A model generated the notes under the pieces. The model was given only the letters and a program-made list of their open reading frames with translations. It made no database searches and had not been told where the DNA came from. 64,000 bases of DNA from Balneolaceae bacterium. Lineage in GTDB: Bacteria > Bacteroidota > Rhodothermia > Balneolales > Balneolaceae. Made by a program: the position numbers and the translations under genes. The stretch lies in contig JAGYJQ010000005.1 in NCBI GenBank assembly GCA_018401935.1, positions 62,001 to 126,000 of the forward strand, read 5' to 3'. The stretch's first letter is position 1. Each line of letters opens with the position of its first letter. Shown here one piece after another: positions 26,858-36,255 of the stretch.

Positions 26858-27988
26858 TTAGGGTTGGATTACCTGTTCTAGCCCATCTAGAAAATAATCT
26901 ATCTGAGCCTGTGTGATGTTAAGGGGTGGAAGCAATCGTATCGTATTTGGATTCGAGGAACTTCCGGTAAAAATAAATTGCTCATACAACAGTCTTTTTC
27001 GCATTTCGGCAACAGGCTCTTCAAACTCAAGACCTATCATGAGACCCTTGCCTCGAATTTCTTGAATAGTCGCATTCGAAGAGAGTTGCTCCATTATATA
27101 GGCTCCCATTTCTTGAGCATGCACCATTAGATTCTCCGATTCCAATACTTCTAACACAGCAAGGGAGGCTGCGCAGGCCAAATGATTTCCCCCATAGGTG
27201 GTGCCTAACATGCCTGGGAAGGCCTCTATTTCCGGGGCAATCAATATGCCCCCCACGGGGAACCCGTTTCCCATACCTTTAGCCATAGTAATGACATCTG
27301 GCCGAATGCTCGAATATTGATGAGCAAAAAAATACCCAGTGCGCCCAAAACCCGATTGTACCTCATCCAGTATAAGCTGGGTTCCTGTGTTGGTACATTC
27401 ACTGCGCAAAAACCGTAAAAATTCATCCGAAGATTCAACAATACCACCCACACCTTGAATCCCTTCGATGATCACACAACACACTTCTTTTGTGGCTAGG
27501 TGCATAGCCACCTCTTCGCGGTTACCTAATTCACATCGAATAATATCGGCTCCTTCATTGACAGGGAAAACCAATTTTGGGTTATCCGTTGCCGCTACTG
27601 CCAAAGAGGTACGCCCGTGAAAAGCCTTATTGAAGGTTAAGATTTTTCTACGCCCATTAACCGAAGAGGCTACCTTAAATGCATTTTCAATAGCCTCGGC
27701 ACCAGAATTACACAAGAACAACTGAAAATCATGATAGCAGCTCATTTGCCCTAGTTTTTGATCCAGTTCATGTTGTATCGCTATGGGTACTGAATTGGAA
27801 TAAAAGGAAATCCGATCCATCTGATCTTTCATCCGTTTTATATAATGTGGATGCCTGTGACCAATGGAAATGACCGCATGACCTCCATAAAAATCGAGGT
27901 ATCGCTGACCCTCTGCATCTATCACCCAAGCCCCCTCGGCACTTACTGGCTCAACATCAAATAGCGGATATACCGGAAACATACTCAT
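26858..27988 (-). CDS. argD: N-acylornithine aminotransferase
   Basis: 376 aa class III PLP aminotransferase. Seen: FYGGHAVISIGHRHP, SGAEAIENAFKVA, NKAFHGRTSLA, the PLP-aspartate motif LILDEVQSGFGRTG, the Schiff-base lysine in ITMAKGMGNG, and TYGGNHLACAA. It interconverts N-acyl-glutamate semialdehyde and N-acyl-ornithine. Its start overlaps the proC stop by 4 nt (ATGA), indicating translational coupling. Confidence 0.96.
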   Translation of the reverse strand: MSMFPVYPLFDVEPVSAEGAWVIDAEGQRYLDFYGGHAVISIGHRHPHYIKRMKDQMDRISFYSNSVPIAIQHELDQKLGQMSCYHDFQLFLCNSGAEAIENAFKVASSVNGRRKILTFNKAFHGRTSLAVAATDNPKLVFPVNEGADIIRCELGNREEVAMHLATKEVCCVIIEGIQGVGGIVESSDEFLRFLRSECTNTGTQLILDEVQSGFGRTGYFFAHQYSSIRPDVITMAKGMGNGFPVGGILIAPEIEAFPGMLGTTYGGNHLACAASLAVLEVLESENLMVHAQEMGAYIMEQLSSNATIQEIRGKGLMIGLEFEEPVAEMRKRLLYEQFIFTGSSSNPNTIRLLPPLNITQAQIDYFLDGLEQVIQP

Positions 27989-28815
27989 GAGTCACCTATT
28001 GAACTAATTTTATCAAATGATTTTTTAAGCCCTTGAATAACAGCCGAACTCAATCCCTGATATTCCATCTCATTCAGTCCAGCAATGGTACAGCCCATGG
28101 GCGTAGTCACTTTATCGATTTCACTTTCAGGATGGCTACCCTGCACCATCAACAAAGAAGCCGCACCCTTGGCCGTGGCCGCTGCAATCTTTAGTGCTTC
28201 ATCCGCCTCAAAACCTAATTCAATACCACCTTGAGTAGCCGCTCTTATATATCGTAAGAAGAAGGCAATTCCACTCGCTGCTAACACGGTCGCCGCTTTC
28301 ATGTGTTCTTCCTCTATATGCATAACCTCGCCAACGGTTCCAAACCACTCTTGCACCTGTGCGATAGCTTGCGGGCTAGCCTGATCATTGGCACAGATAC
28401 AGGTCATAGACTGTCCAATGGCCACCGCTGTATTTGGCATAGCGCGAATAATTGGAAATGGGTGCGGTAAAAGAGCCTGTATTCGATGACTATCCATCCC
28501 CGCTAAGGTGGAAATAAGCACATGCTTCTGTGCATCTAGGGTCGAGCTCAGTTCATTCAAAATCTCGGGTAGTTGCTGCGGCTGCACACAAAAAAACACA
28601 TAGCTCGCCTCCAAGACCGCTTCTTTTATATTTGAGCTCAATCTAAACCCATCCTTAGCCAAGGATTCGATCTTAGATAAATGACGCCGGCACAGCCAAA
28701 TGGATTCCGGCCCCATACTTGTGGCCAAGCCTTTGGCTATCGCCACACCCAAATTACCGGCACCTATGATGGCGACCTTTGGGGGCTTCTGTAGCTTATT
28801 TTTCTCGTTTGACAT
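27985..28815 (-). CDS. proC: Pyrroline-5-carboxylate reductase
   Basis: 276 aa. An N-terminal Rossmann motif (VAIIGAGNLGVAIAKGL) and the ProC signature near residues 225-245 (TTPMGCTIAGLNEME, with the usual VTTPxGxT pattern) are present. It reduces P5C to proline. Its place inside an arginine operon is typical of Bacteroidota and links proline and ornithine/glutamate-semialdehyde metabolism. The 118-bp gap to argC contains a tandem repeat that overlaps the argC stop. Confidence 0.95.
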   Translation of the reverse strand: MSNEKNKLQKPPKVAIIGAGNLGVAIAKGLATSMGPESIWLCRRHLSKIESLAKDGFRLSSNIKEAVLEASYVFFCVQPQQLPEILNELSSTLDAQKHVLISTLAGMDSHRIQALLPHPFPIIRAMPNTAVAIGQSMTCICANDQASPQAIAQVQEWFGTVGEVMHIEEEHMKAATVLAASGIAFFLRYIRAATQGGIELGFEADEALKIAAATAKGAASLLMVQGSHPESEIDKVTTPMGCTIAGLNEMEYQGLSSAVIQGLKKSFDKISSIGDS

Positions 28816-28913
28816 AGGTAATAGTGAGTAAGGTGATGATCAGTAAGTTGAATTGGAAAATTTCAGGTTTTAATTAAACAACATTGTTACGTCATTCTAC
28901 TGCTTCATGCGAA

Positions 28914-28950
28914 CTGGGTTAAAACACGCTGGGTTAAAACACGCTGGGTT
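28914..28950. repeat. 15-bp tandem repeat across the argC stop codon
   Basis: Two perfect copies of CTGGGTTAAAACACG (28914-28928, 28929-28943) plus a 7-bp third copy start (28944-28950). The TTA at 28934-28936 is the argC stop on the minus strand, inside copy 2, so the last codons of argC are part of the repeat. Confidence 0.92.
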
Positions 28951-30016
28951 TAAGTAAGAGCCCCATGCGTTCATCCCATCCCATCATAATATTCATATTT
29001 TGAACTGCCTGTCCTGAGGCTCCTTTTAATAGATTGTCAATAGCCACCGTAACTAAGACCAGATCCTCTACTTTTTCAAGGTGAATAAGGGCTTTATTGG
29101 TATTAACAACCTGTTTAACGCTAATAGGCTCATCCGATAGGTGGACAAAAGGTGCATCCGAATAGTATGCCTTAAACCACTCTTTAATTTCCTGTTCCGG
29201 TGCATCTATTTTTTGATAACAAGCAGCAAGTATTCCCCGAGTAAAGGCTCCCCTCATGGGGATAAAATGTATGTTGGGAACCGTCGATTGTAGGCTAGAT
29301 ATACTTGCCCTGATCTCCCCCAAATGCTGGTGAGTAAATGCTTTGTATACCGATGCATTATTAGAACGCCAAGAGAAATGGGTAGTAGTACTGGGTTTAG
29401 CCCCCGCACCAGTACTTCCAGTTATGGCGCTGATATGCACCTCTTCGTGCAGTTTACCCTGCTTTGCCAACGGCAATAATGCCAATTGAATAGCCGTAGC
29501 AAAACAACCTGGATTTGCCACAAAATCGGCTTTTTGAATAGTATTGGCCTGAAGTTCAGCTAAACCATAGACAAATTCCTTACCGCAACACAGATGTCGT
29601 TCCGTATGCTTTTGTTGGGTGAGTTCCCACCGTGCATCGGCACTTAAATCAATGACCTTAGCTTGGGTTGGTATCCAGCCCTGATCGAAAACCTCTTTGG
29701 TTTTTCCATGACCTGAACACAAGAAAACCACCCTGCAGGTGTCGGGTATTTTCTGAACAAAGCTACCGGAAAGCTCGCCAATTAAATCGGGGTGAGCCTT
29801 AGTTACATGTTGGCCAGCATGACTTTGACTTTGAATAAATAGCGTATCTACTTTGGGGTGAGTCGACAACAAACGAATCAATTCACCTGCGGTATAGCCC
29901 GCACCACCTATGATGCCTACATGAATATTATCTGAATCAATTGTATCCGAATGATTCGAATAAGTTTGACCTTCATGCTCAACAGCACCTTTACTTTCTA
30001 AGGTTGGTCTATTCAT
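28934..30016 (-). CDS. argC: N-acyl-gamma-glutamyl-phosphate reductase
   Basis: 360 aa from the ATG at 30016, 4 nt after the argG stop; an upstream GTG at 30037 would overlap argG. Motifs: NADP-binding HVGIIGGAGYTAGELIRLL, catalytic Cys in ANPGCFATAIQLALLPL, and the ITGSTGAGAKPSTTTHF segment. It reduces N-acyl-glutamyl phosphate to the semialdehyde. There are ~30 residues before the Rossmann glycine motif, which usually sits at the very N-terminus; the extension is hydrophilic and looks unstructured. The C-terminal codons lie inside a 15-bp tandem repeat. Confidence 0.94.
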   Translation of the reverse strand: MNRPTLESKGAVEHEGQTYSNHSDTIDSDNIHVGIIGGAGYTAGELIRLLSTHPKVDTLFIQSQSHAGQHVTKAHPDLIGELSGSFVQKIPDTCRVVFLCSGHGKTKEVFDQGWIPTQAKVIDLSADARWELTQQKHTERHLCCGKEFVYGLAELQANTIQKADFVANPGCFATAIQLALLPLAKQGKLHEEVHISAITGSTGAGAKPSTTTHFSWRSNNASVYKAFTHQHLGEIRASISSLQSTVPNIHFIPMRGAFTRGILAACYQKIDAPEQEIKEWFKAYYSDAPFVHLSDEPISVKQVVNTNKALIHLEKVEDLVLVTVAIDNLLKGASGQAVQNMNIMMGWDERMGLLLKPSVF

Positions 30017-30020
30017 CTGA

Positions 30021-31253
30021 TCACTCACCCGAGTCACTCTTATTATTATGGTGGTTGTTTAACGAAATATGCCCTTGCTCCATACTGTTATATATGGTAG
30101 CAGAATTGGATAAAATTTTGGTGAATCCTTTTACTTCTTCCCCAGTCCATCCTTGATTCATTTCACCATACTGACCTGCATCGGATTGTAAAAGATCAAA
30201 GGGTGACTCTATACCTTGAACCTCAAAATAGCCGGGATGCAGACGAACAAATACTTTCCCACTTACCCGCTTTTGGGTCGACTCTAGAAATTTTTCAATA
30301 TCTCGCATCACAGGATCTAAATACTGCCCCTCGTGCATCATCATCCCGTACCATTCACCCATCTGGTCTTTCCAATACAATTGCCATTTAGCTAAACAAT
30401 GCTTCTCTAAGGTGCGATGAGACTCTATTAACACCATAGGCGCTGCCGCCTCGAAGCCCACACGCCCTTTGATGCCAATGATTGTATCTCCCACATGATG
30501 ATTACGACCAATTCCATAAGGAGAGGCTACAGCATCTAACTCTTTAATCAGTGTAACAGGGTCCATTCGCTCCCCATTTAGCCCTATGGGTTCGCCTTGC
30601 GAAAATTCTATTTCAATTCTGTTCGTTTCGGTTTTGGTAATAGGACTTGGCCAAACAAATTCAGGAAGTGGAAGATGAGAGGTTAAGGTTTCGGCCCCTC
30701 CAACCGACGTTCCCCAAAGACCTTTATTTATCGAATACTTGGCACGTTCCCATGACTTTTCAATCCCATGAACTTTAAGAAAATCCACCTCCTGTTCACG
30801 GCTTAGTTGCTGGTCTCGAATCGGTGTGATAATATCCATCTCAGGGGCCATAATTTGAAAGACCAGGTCGAATCGAACCTGATCATTTCCAGCACCTGTT
30901 GAGCCATGGGCAATAGCATCTGCTCCAATTTTTTTTGCATATTCAGCAATAGCTACCGCCTGAAACACCCTCTCGGCACTAACGCTTAAAGGGTACGCGT
31001 GGTTTTTTAACACATTACCAAAGAGTAAATAACGTATACCGTGATCATAAAATTTTTGCTGCACATCCAAGCAATGATGATGCTCAATACCTAATTCAAC
31101 CGCTTTAGCTGCTAAATCCTCTACTTCTTCTGCATCAAAGCCACCGGTATTTACTGCTACAGAATGTACTTCATATCCAAGGTTTTTTGCTAAATAAATA
31201 GCACAATAACTGGTGTCTAAACCACCGCTGAATGCCAATACTACTTTTTTCAT
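30021..31253 (-). CDS. argG: Argininosuccinate synthase
   Basis: 410 aa. The N-type ATP pyrophosphatase loop is VVLAFSGGLDTSYCAIYLAK at residues 4-23; AHGSTGAGNDQVRFD and SVGGAETLTSHLPLPEFVWP follow. It condenses citrulline and aspartate. The start overlaps the GNAT gene by 4 nt. Second gene of the operon, an unusual leading position that is typical for Bacteroidota arg clusters. Confidence 0.97.
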   Translation of the reverse strand: MKKVVLAFSGGLDTSYCAIYLAKNLGYEVHSVAVNTGGFDAEEVEDLAAKAVELGIEHHHCLDVQQKFYDHGIRYLLFGNVLKNHAYPLSVSAERVFQAVAIAEYAKKIGADAIAHGSTGAGNDQVRFDLVFQIMAPEMDIITPIRDQQLSREQEVDFLKVHGIEKSWERAKYSINKGLWGTSVGGAETLTSHLPLPEFVWPSPITKTETNRIEIEFSQGEPIGLNGERMDPVTLIKELDAVASPYGIGRNHHVGDTIIGIKGRVGFEAAAPMVLIESHRTLEKHCLAKWQLYWKDQMGEWYGMMMHEGQYLDPVMRDIEKFLESTQKRVSGKVFVRLHPGYFEVQGIESPFDLLQSDAGQYGEMNQGWTGEEVKGFTKILSNSATIYNSMEQGHISLNNHHNNKSDSGE

Positions 31254-31897
31254 GATTTTATTTGCTTGGAGGGTTTAATGACTTTAAGAAACGACTGTTT
31301 TTTTAAGCGAACCCATCGGTAGAATGTTTCTAGATTTTGCTTTTTTTTCTCTTCCGACTGGGTATTGGGTTTTTTGGGATCGTACAACATGCCGGTACAT
31401 AAACAGTTGCTGCGATTGTTCCTGGTTAATATATCATAATTTGGGCAGCTCTGGCAGCCTTTCCAGAATGTTTCATCCTGTGTTAACTCAGAAAAGGTAA
31501 CCGGCTTGTATCCAAGGTCTGAATTTATTTTCATTACGGGAAGGGAGGTGGTAATCCCAAAGAGCTTCGCTTCTGGGTATTTTTTCTTCGATAATTCGAA
31601 GGCCTTGGCTTTAATCTTTTTTGCCAAACCATGACCTCTATAATCCCAATGTACGATAAGACCCGAATTAGCGACATATTTTTTGTTGTCCCATATCTCG
31701 ATATAGCAAAATCCAGCCAACTGTTCTCCATCTAGGGCAATAACCGCGTTCCCATTGGTCATTTTCGTTTTAATGTATTCCGGTTCCCGTTTAGCAATAC
31801 CGGTTCCTCGTTGTTTAGCCGCTGTTTCGATAAGTTCACATATAGCTACTGCATAGGGATGATGCGAAGAAGTACAATAATGTAGAGTAATAGGCAT
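31250..31897 (-). CDS. GNAT-family acyltransferase, candidate N-acylglutamate synthase
   Basis: 215 aa. GNAT fold motifs: strand GEQLAGFCYIEIWD, the acyl-CoA loop HWDYRGHGLAKKIKAKAFE (R/Q-x-x-G-x-A pattern) near residues 80-100, and FGITTSLPVMKIN. The C-terminal third has a cysteine set CQSC...CLC (C-x2-C-x13-C-x-C) followed by a basic tail rich in Lys. It is the first gene of the arginine operon and overlaps argG by 4 nt. No argA or argJ is present in the cluster, so I infer that it makes the N-acyl-glutamate that argB consumes. The family assignment is firm; the substrate is inference from context. Confidence 0.85.
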   Translation of the reverse strand: MPITLHYCTSSHHPYAVAICELIETAAKQRGTGIAKREPEYIKTKMTNGNAVIALDGEQLAGFCYIEIWDNKKYVANSGLIVHWDYRGHGLAKKIKAKAFELSKKKYPEAKLFGITTSLPVMKINSDLGYKPVTFSELTQDETFWKGCQSCPNYDILTRNNRSNCLCTGMLYDPKKPNTQSEEKKKQNLETFYRWVRLKKQSFLKVIKPSKQIKS

Positions 31898-32147
31898 GAG
31901 TGAGTTAATAAGAGTGAAAAAATGAGAGTGAAAGTATACTTGCGGAAGGGTGAGCGATGCTTAATACACGCTCGAAACAAAGGCAATTACCGCCGTCGCC
32001 GAAAGATAGGCCGTACCGGGTTTCCCGGGATTGGAATTGGACGATATACTTTAGAGATTAGCATGTGTAGAAAGTACGCTTTTTGATATTTTAAATACAA
32101 TTCTGACGTATCTTTTTTTTTATCTAATTAATAAACTTTTTAAGCGC

Positions 32148-33611
32148 TTGTTTATATTGAACTTTAATATCGTTATATCCCTCGTGGTTATTCTCTTAGC
32201 AAGTCTTAATCGACCGGCAAACGCGCAAATTCCCGCGCAGGGTGGCTCAATTGAAGGTCTATTTTCACCCAATTTAAGCGAACAAATTAGTCCACAAGCG
32301 CAGAAACTTTTTTTAGAAGGCCTACTCGCAATCAACGACGCATCCTTAGAAGAGGGCTTGGCCTTATTAATGCAAGCAGAAGAACTCGATCCTGATCAAA
32401 GCGGCATTACACATGCCATAGCAGATGCCTATTTCAATCTTAATGACTATGATAACGCTCTTTTTTACGCAGAAAATAGCCTTACAAAAGAACCCATGAA
32501 TCCATGGTATCGAATTCATTTAGCTCAAATACTATATGCCAAAGGGTACTATCAATCGGCTGTTAAAGAAATCGAATTGGTGCTAAGTCAACATACCTAT
32601 CAATGGGTTGCACTGACTTTTTTGATTCAGATGCATCGAGAAATGGGTTTTTTAGCGGATGCCAATGCCGTGATACGTGAGCACATATTGCGCCCTATAC
32701 GTTCGAATGCTCCCGATTACTCCCCCAGCATGTCTCAACCAAATCAACTACCTGTTCAACCCTTCAGCGATGCACACAAAGATTGGTACAAACAACTTTA
32801 TAGAAACTTTGAAGTACTTGGAAAGAGCGATTCAATGGTAGCTGTTGCCGGTGAAATGCATTATTTATTCCCTTATGATCAAGAAATCAGGGCCCTTGCA
32901 TCCGAGAGTGACCATAAACCCGACTCTGCTAACACTGGCGTTACTCAAGTTGCCTCAACTCAAGCTGCCTCAACTCAAGTTGCCTCAACTAAAGCTGAAA
33001 AGTCATTACTATTACAAAAACTCCAGCAGGGTAGCACCCCCAAGAGTCCGGAGGAGGCCATTGAGTGGTTACAGCTATTGTCTAAGCAGGACGCAAGCGT
33101 AACTGATCGCCAAAACGTAGCTTTGGAATGGAATCAATTATTTCCTGAGCAAGGCGAGATTTTAAGTGAATTAGGCCGAATATCATTAGAATTAGACCGT
33201 CCAAGCGCAGCAAAAAGCTGGCTTGAACAAGCCGTTCGTAGTCCCGGGCGGCGTTCTCAAAAATCAGAATGGTACCGTCAACTTGGCGAACTACAAGCAC
33301 AGGATGGGGATCTTGACCCCGCTGAGCAGTCCTTTAGCTATGCGCTTCGTTACGACCCTAAAAACTCACATGGATGGGCTAGCTTAGCCTATTTTAACGC
33401 ACGATATAAAAACAACAGTGCCGAGGCTGAGTCGAACATAGAACAAGCTCTTTCACTTAATCCAATGGATGCCGCTGTGGCAGAAATAAACGGAGATATG
33501 TACCATTTATTCGGTGAATCAGAGCAGGCGCTTATTTGGTGGGAAAAAGCCCTAGAATTAGGTGGGGCATCCCAACGATTACAGCAAAAGCTATCAGGAA
33601 ACCATGAATAA
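32148..33611 (+). CDS. Secreted TPR protein
   Basis: 487 aa starting at TTG; no in-frame ATG exists between the upstream stop at 32052 and the signal peptide (residues ~8-27, ending PANAQ). TPR-type helices are seen around residues 60-170 (ALFYAENSLTKEPMNPWYRIHLAQILYAKGYY) and 360-480 (AEQSFSYALRYDPKNSHGWASLAYF). In the middle a low-complexity stretch of repeated TQVAS units (residues ~263-282) comes from a 15-bp tandem repeat. It overlaps the following lipoprotein gene by 8 nt and probably heads an envelope operon. Likely a periplasmic or outer-membrane assembly scaffold. Confidence 0.82.
   Translation: MFILNFNIVISLVVILLASLNRPANAQIPAQGGSIEGLFSPNLSEQISPQAQKLFLEGLLAINDASLEEGLALLMQAEELDPDQSGITHAIADAYFNLNDYDNALFYAENSLTKEPMNPWYRIHLAQILYAKGYYQSAVKEIELVLSQHTYQWVALTFLIQMHREMGFLADANAVIREHILRPIRSNAPDYSPSMSQPNQLPVQPFSDAHKDWYKQLYRNFEVLGKSDSMVAVAGEMHYLFPYDQEIRALASESDHKPDSANTGVTQVASTQAASTQVASTKAEKSLLLQKLQQGSTPKSPEEAIEWLQLLSKQDASVTDRQNVALEWNQLFPEQGEILSELGRISLELDRPSAAKSWLEQAVRSPGRRSQKSEWYRQLGELQAQDGDLDPAEQSFSYALRYDPKNSHGWASLAYFNARYKNNSAEAESNIEQALSLNPMDAAVAEINGDMYHLFGESEQALIWWEKALELGGASQRLQQKLSGNHE
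32939..32996 (+). repeat. In-frame 15-bp tandem repeat inside the TPR gene
   Basis: Almost four copies of a unit close to ACTCAAGTTGCCTCA, encoding consecutive TQVAS/TQAAS/TQVAS/TKA peptides. Length is a multiple of three, so copy changes would keep the frame and alter only a linker. Confidence 0.88.
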
Positions 33612-34398
33612 TTGGCAAAAGAACCTCTTTACTTTCGCGGTGTATATGTTCATGAGCATGTTATTCCTGCAAGGCTGTGGAAGCAGTGGTTTCATGTTGC
33701 ATTCATCCAATGATCCGCTATATACCCCTTCAAGTATCTCAGTAACCGAGGTAACTGACCACCTTCAAACACAGTCCCCTCCAAGGTCATTTTCTGGCAA
33801 GGGCAAATTATATTACAGTGCCCCAGGTCAGAGTGAACGGGTGAGTTTTGAGTACGATGTTAGTCAAGACCGAGAAGTATATGACCTTAAAAATCGCATT
33901 GGTATTCCTGTGGCCACCATACAAATTGAAGGCGACTCCGTATTATTTTTAGACAGAATTGAGTCACGAGCAATGATATGGCACAAAAAAACGCCTCCTT
34001 TGAGTGTTCCAGGTCTCATACCCCCCATTCGTTTATATGAACTCATACACTATGAGCACTGGATTTTACAAGCGCAAGAGGTGGATCAATCAACCAGAGA
34101 TATAAGGTTCACCATACCAGACTTTGGGTATGTGTATCTAGAATTTGATACCTATGCCCTTTCAGGGCTTTCTTATAATTCATTGTCCCAAAGCAGCATG
34201 GACGAAGTCTGGAAACTTCAAGTGAATGACAGAAAGAATTACAAAAATTCTCCAATTGCCCGTACCTTTAGTATCGAGAATGAAACGCGTCAATCACAAT
34301 TATTTGTGCAACTGGTTGAACTACAATTTAACCAGTCCGTTATCCCGCCGCCGGTATCCATTCCCAGTAATTATACTCAAACCCGATACGTTGATTAA
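33604..34398 (+). CDS. DUF4292-like lipoprotein
   Basis: 264 aa from the ATG at 33604, which overlaps the TPR gene stop by 8 nt and starts a lipoprotein signal ending LFLQGC. The body resembles the LolA/LolB-like beta-sheet half-barrel seen in DUF4292 proteins of Bacteroidota: SFSGKGKLYYSAPGQSERV, DLKNRIGIPVATIQIEGDSV and FTIPDFGYVYLEFDTY. A role in lipoprotein or outer-membrane homeostasis is plausible but unproven. Its position between a TPR protein and an EnvC-like protein is the usual Bacteroidota arrangement. Confidence 0.78.
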   Translation: MNNWQKNLFTFAVYMFMSMLFLQGCGSSGFMLHSSNDPLYTPSSISVTEVTDHLQTQSPPRSFSGKGKLYYSAPGQSERVSFEYDVSQDREVYDLKNRIGIPVATIQIEGDSVLFLDRIESRAMIWHKKTPPLSVPGLIPPIRLYELIHYEHWILQAQEVDQSTRDIRFTIPDFGYVYLEFDTYALSGLSYNSLSQSSMDEVWKLQVNDRKNYKNSPIARTFSIENETRQSQLFVQLVELQFNQSVIPPPVSIPSNYTQTRYVD

Positions 34399-35761
34399 TT
34401 CCTCTACATCATATTGCTTCCAAGAATCCCGACTAGGCTTCATAACCCTAGCTCTTTTCATGGTATTCATTGGTTTAGTGGTATTGGGTATGCTCAGCCC
34501 TAATGAGCTCTCGGCTCAAACCTATCAAGAACGAAGAGATGCCATACTAGACAAACAGAGCGAAACACGATCCGAGATTGAGGAATTATCGAGCCGAATT
34601 AGAGAATTTGAACAGCAAATAAACGCTAATGAAAACGAGTATAGTAAAGTATTTCAGCAGTATGAACAGCTGAATAAGATGATTGCTCTTCAAGACAACA
34701 AAATTCAACGCCTTGCAGGGGAACAGGATCAGATTGAAGAAGAGATCAATCTAATACAAGATCAAATAGCGTTACGGGAGAAGGAATTACAACAATCCTT
34801 GGACAACTATCGTGAGATTATGCGCTATACCTACATGAATGGGCGGCTGAATTCTATTGAGTTGTTAGCCACATCAGAGTCTGTGAATCAGATGATTAGG
34901 CGCGCTTATTACTTGAATAAACTAGAAGATTTTAAACGAACCAAACGAGATGAAATCGTAGCTAAGCAACAAGAACTTAGTGGTATGCAGGTTGATTTAG
35001 AAAGCAGCTTAGAAAAAAACAGCCTAGTCATTGACGAAATCGAGCAAGAAAAAACAAAACTCGACGGCCAAAGAAACCTCCAGCTTCGAAGCGCCGAACG
35101 ACTTAAAGCTGAGAGTACCAGCTTACTGGATGAGCTCAGACAGGTTCAGGCTCAAAAAGAAAACCTTGAAACCGAATTCACAAGTCTCATAGCAGAAGAA
35201 GATCGAATACGTGAACTTGAAAATGAACGCCTCAGACGTCTAGAGGAAGCGCGTACTATTGCAGATGCTGCAAGGCGGGCAGAAGAGGTCGCAAAATACT
35301 CCACCCCTACCCGAGCCTCCTATGTTTCAGACGAAACCTTAAAAGCGTATGAGCAGAATTTCTCTGTATCTAAAGGTCAATTACCCTGGCCTGTAAGTTC
35401 CACAACTGTATCAAAGAAATTTGGTATCACTCGAAATCCTTTATACGGTACCAGAACGGAACACCCAGGAATTAATATTGTTACCCGCGCTGGGGAAGAA
35501 GTTCGTGTAGTTTCCGATGGGTATGTCTTCGCGATACAGCCTTTACCAGGATATGGTAACGTGGTCTTTGTTAAGCATGGCTCATACTACACTGTATATG
35601 GAAATTTGAGTGAGATTTACGTCAATAGTTCAACCATTCTACGGGCAGGAAGTCCCGTTGGGCGGGCGGGCACCGTAGAATCGGAAATGGGAGAAAGTAT
35701 CTTTTTTGCCGTACGAAAAAACAGTACCAATTTGAATCCAGAAGAGTGGCTAACCAAATGA
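34391..35761 (+). CDS. EnvC/NlpD-like murein hydrolase activator with degenerate M23 domain
   Basis: About 457 aa if translation starts at TTG 34391, which overlaps the previous stop by 8 nt and gives a signal peptide with a basic start (ESRLGFITLALF...NELSAQ); ATG 34460 is the alternative. Residues ~45-310 are a long coiled coil (EEL SSRIREFEQQINANENEY, repeated heptads), and the last ~110 residues are an M23/LytM fold. Metal ligands are lost: HPGINI has Asn for the usual Asp, YGNLS has Asn for the His of YAHLS, and IFFAVR lacks HxH. It should therefore activate an amidase rather than cut peptidoglycan, like E. coli EnvC. Confidence 0.87.
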   Translation: MINSSTSYCFQESRLGFITLALFMVFIGLVVLGMLSPNELSAQTYQERRDAILDKQSETRSEIEELSSRIREFEQQINANENEYSKVFQQYEQLNKMIALQDNKIQRLAGEQDQIEEEINLIQDQIALREKELQQSLDNYREIMRYTYMNGRLNSIELLATSESVNQMIRRAYYLNKLEDFKRTKRDEIVAKQQELSGMQVDLESSLEKNSLVIDEIEQEKTKLDGQRNLQLRSAERLKAESTSLLDELRQVQAQKENLETEFTSLIAEEDRIRELENERLRRLEEARTIADAARRAEEVAKYSTPTRASYVSDETLKAYEQNFSVSKGQLPWPVSSTTVSKKFGITRNPLYGTRTEHPGINIVTRAGEEVRVVSDGYVFAIQPLPGYGNVVFVKHGSYYTVYGNLSEIYVNSSTILRAGSPVGRAGTVESEMGESIFFAVRKNSTNLNPEEWLTK

Positions 35762-36255
35762 TTGATACCGAGCAATTACCTCGAATGGCCTTCTATACCT
35801 CTGGTTTGTTGGTGGTTTCTGGAGCTTTTACTATTTTTTCATCAGAGTTATTTCCATATGTACTAACATCTTTACTGCATACCATTGGTATATTTCTTGG
35901 ACTCGGTCTGGTTTATTTTAACATGATCCGGTTAAGTGCTCGCAGGTATATGCGCCGACTAGATGGACCCTCAAAGATGCCATGGGTTTTTGCGGTCTTA
36001 ATTGGAGGGCTTCCCTTATTTTGGATTACTATCTATGATACAGGTTGGCCTTTAGCCACTCTTTTGATATATGCCGGAATAATCCTATTCTTTAGTTCCT
36101 TAGGTGCTCATTTAGGTCAAAAAGCAGGCCATAAAGCCCAACAACAATTTCGTGAGCAACTACAGGCCTATCTAGAAAAAGTTCACGCACAACAAACTGA
36201 AAACTCTCCAGGATTACCCGACCATGAATCAACTAATCGCTCAACTACGCCTTAG
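35758..36255 (+). CDS. Small integral membrane protein, unknown function
   Basis: 165 aa from the ATG at 35758, which overlaps the EnvC-like stop as ATGA. Four hydrophobic segments are visible: ~13-34, ~38-55, ~78-98 and ~103-120, followed by a hydrophilic, Gln-rich tail (HKAQQQFREQLQAYLEKVHAQQ) that may form a short coiled coil. No family recognised. It overlaps the M28 peptidase start by 32 nt, so it lies within the same operon. Confidence 0.75.
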   Translation: MIDTEQLPRMAFYTSGLLVVSGAFTIFSSELFPYVLTSLLHTIGIFLGLGLVYFNMIRLSARRYMRRLDGPSKMPWVFAVLIGGLPLFWITIYDTGWPLATLLIYAGIILFFSSLGAHLGQKAGHKAQQQFREQLQAYLEKVHAQQTENSPGLPDHESTNRSTTP

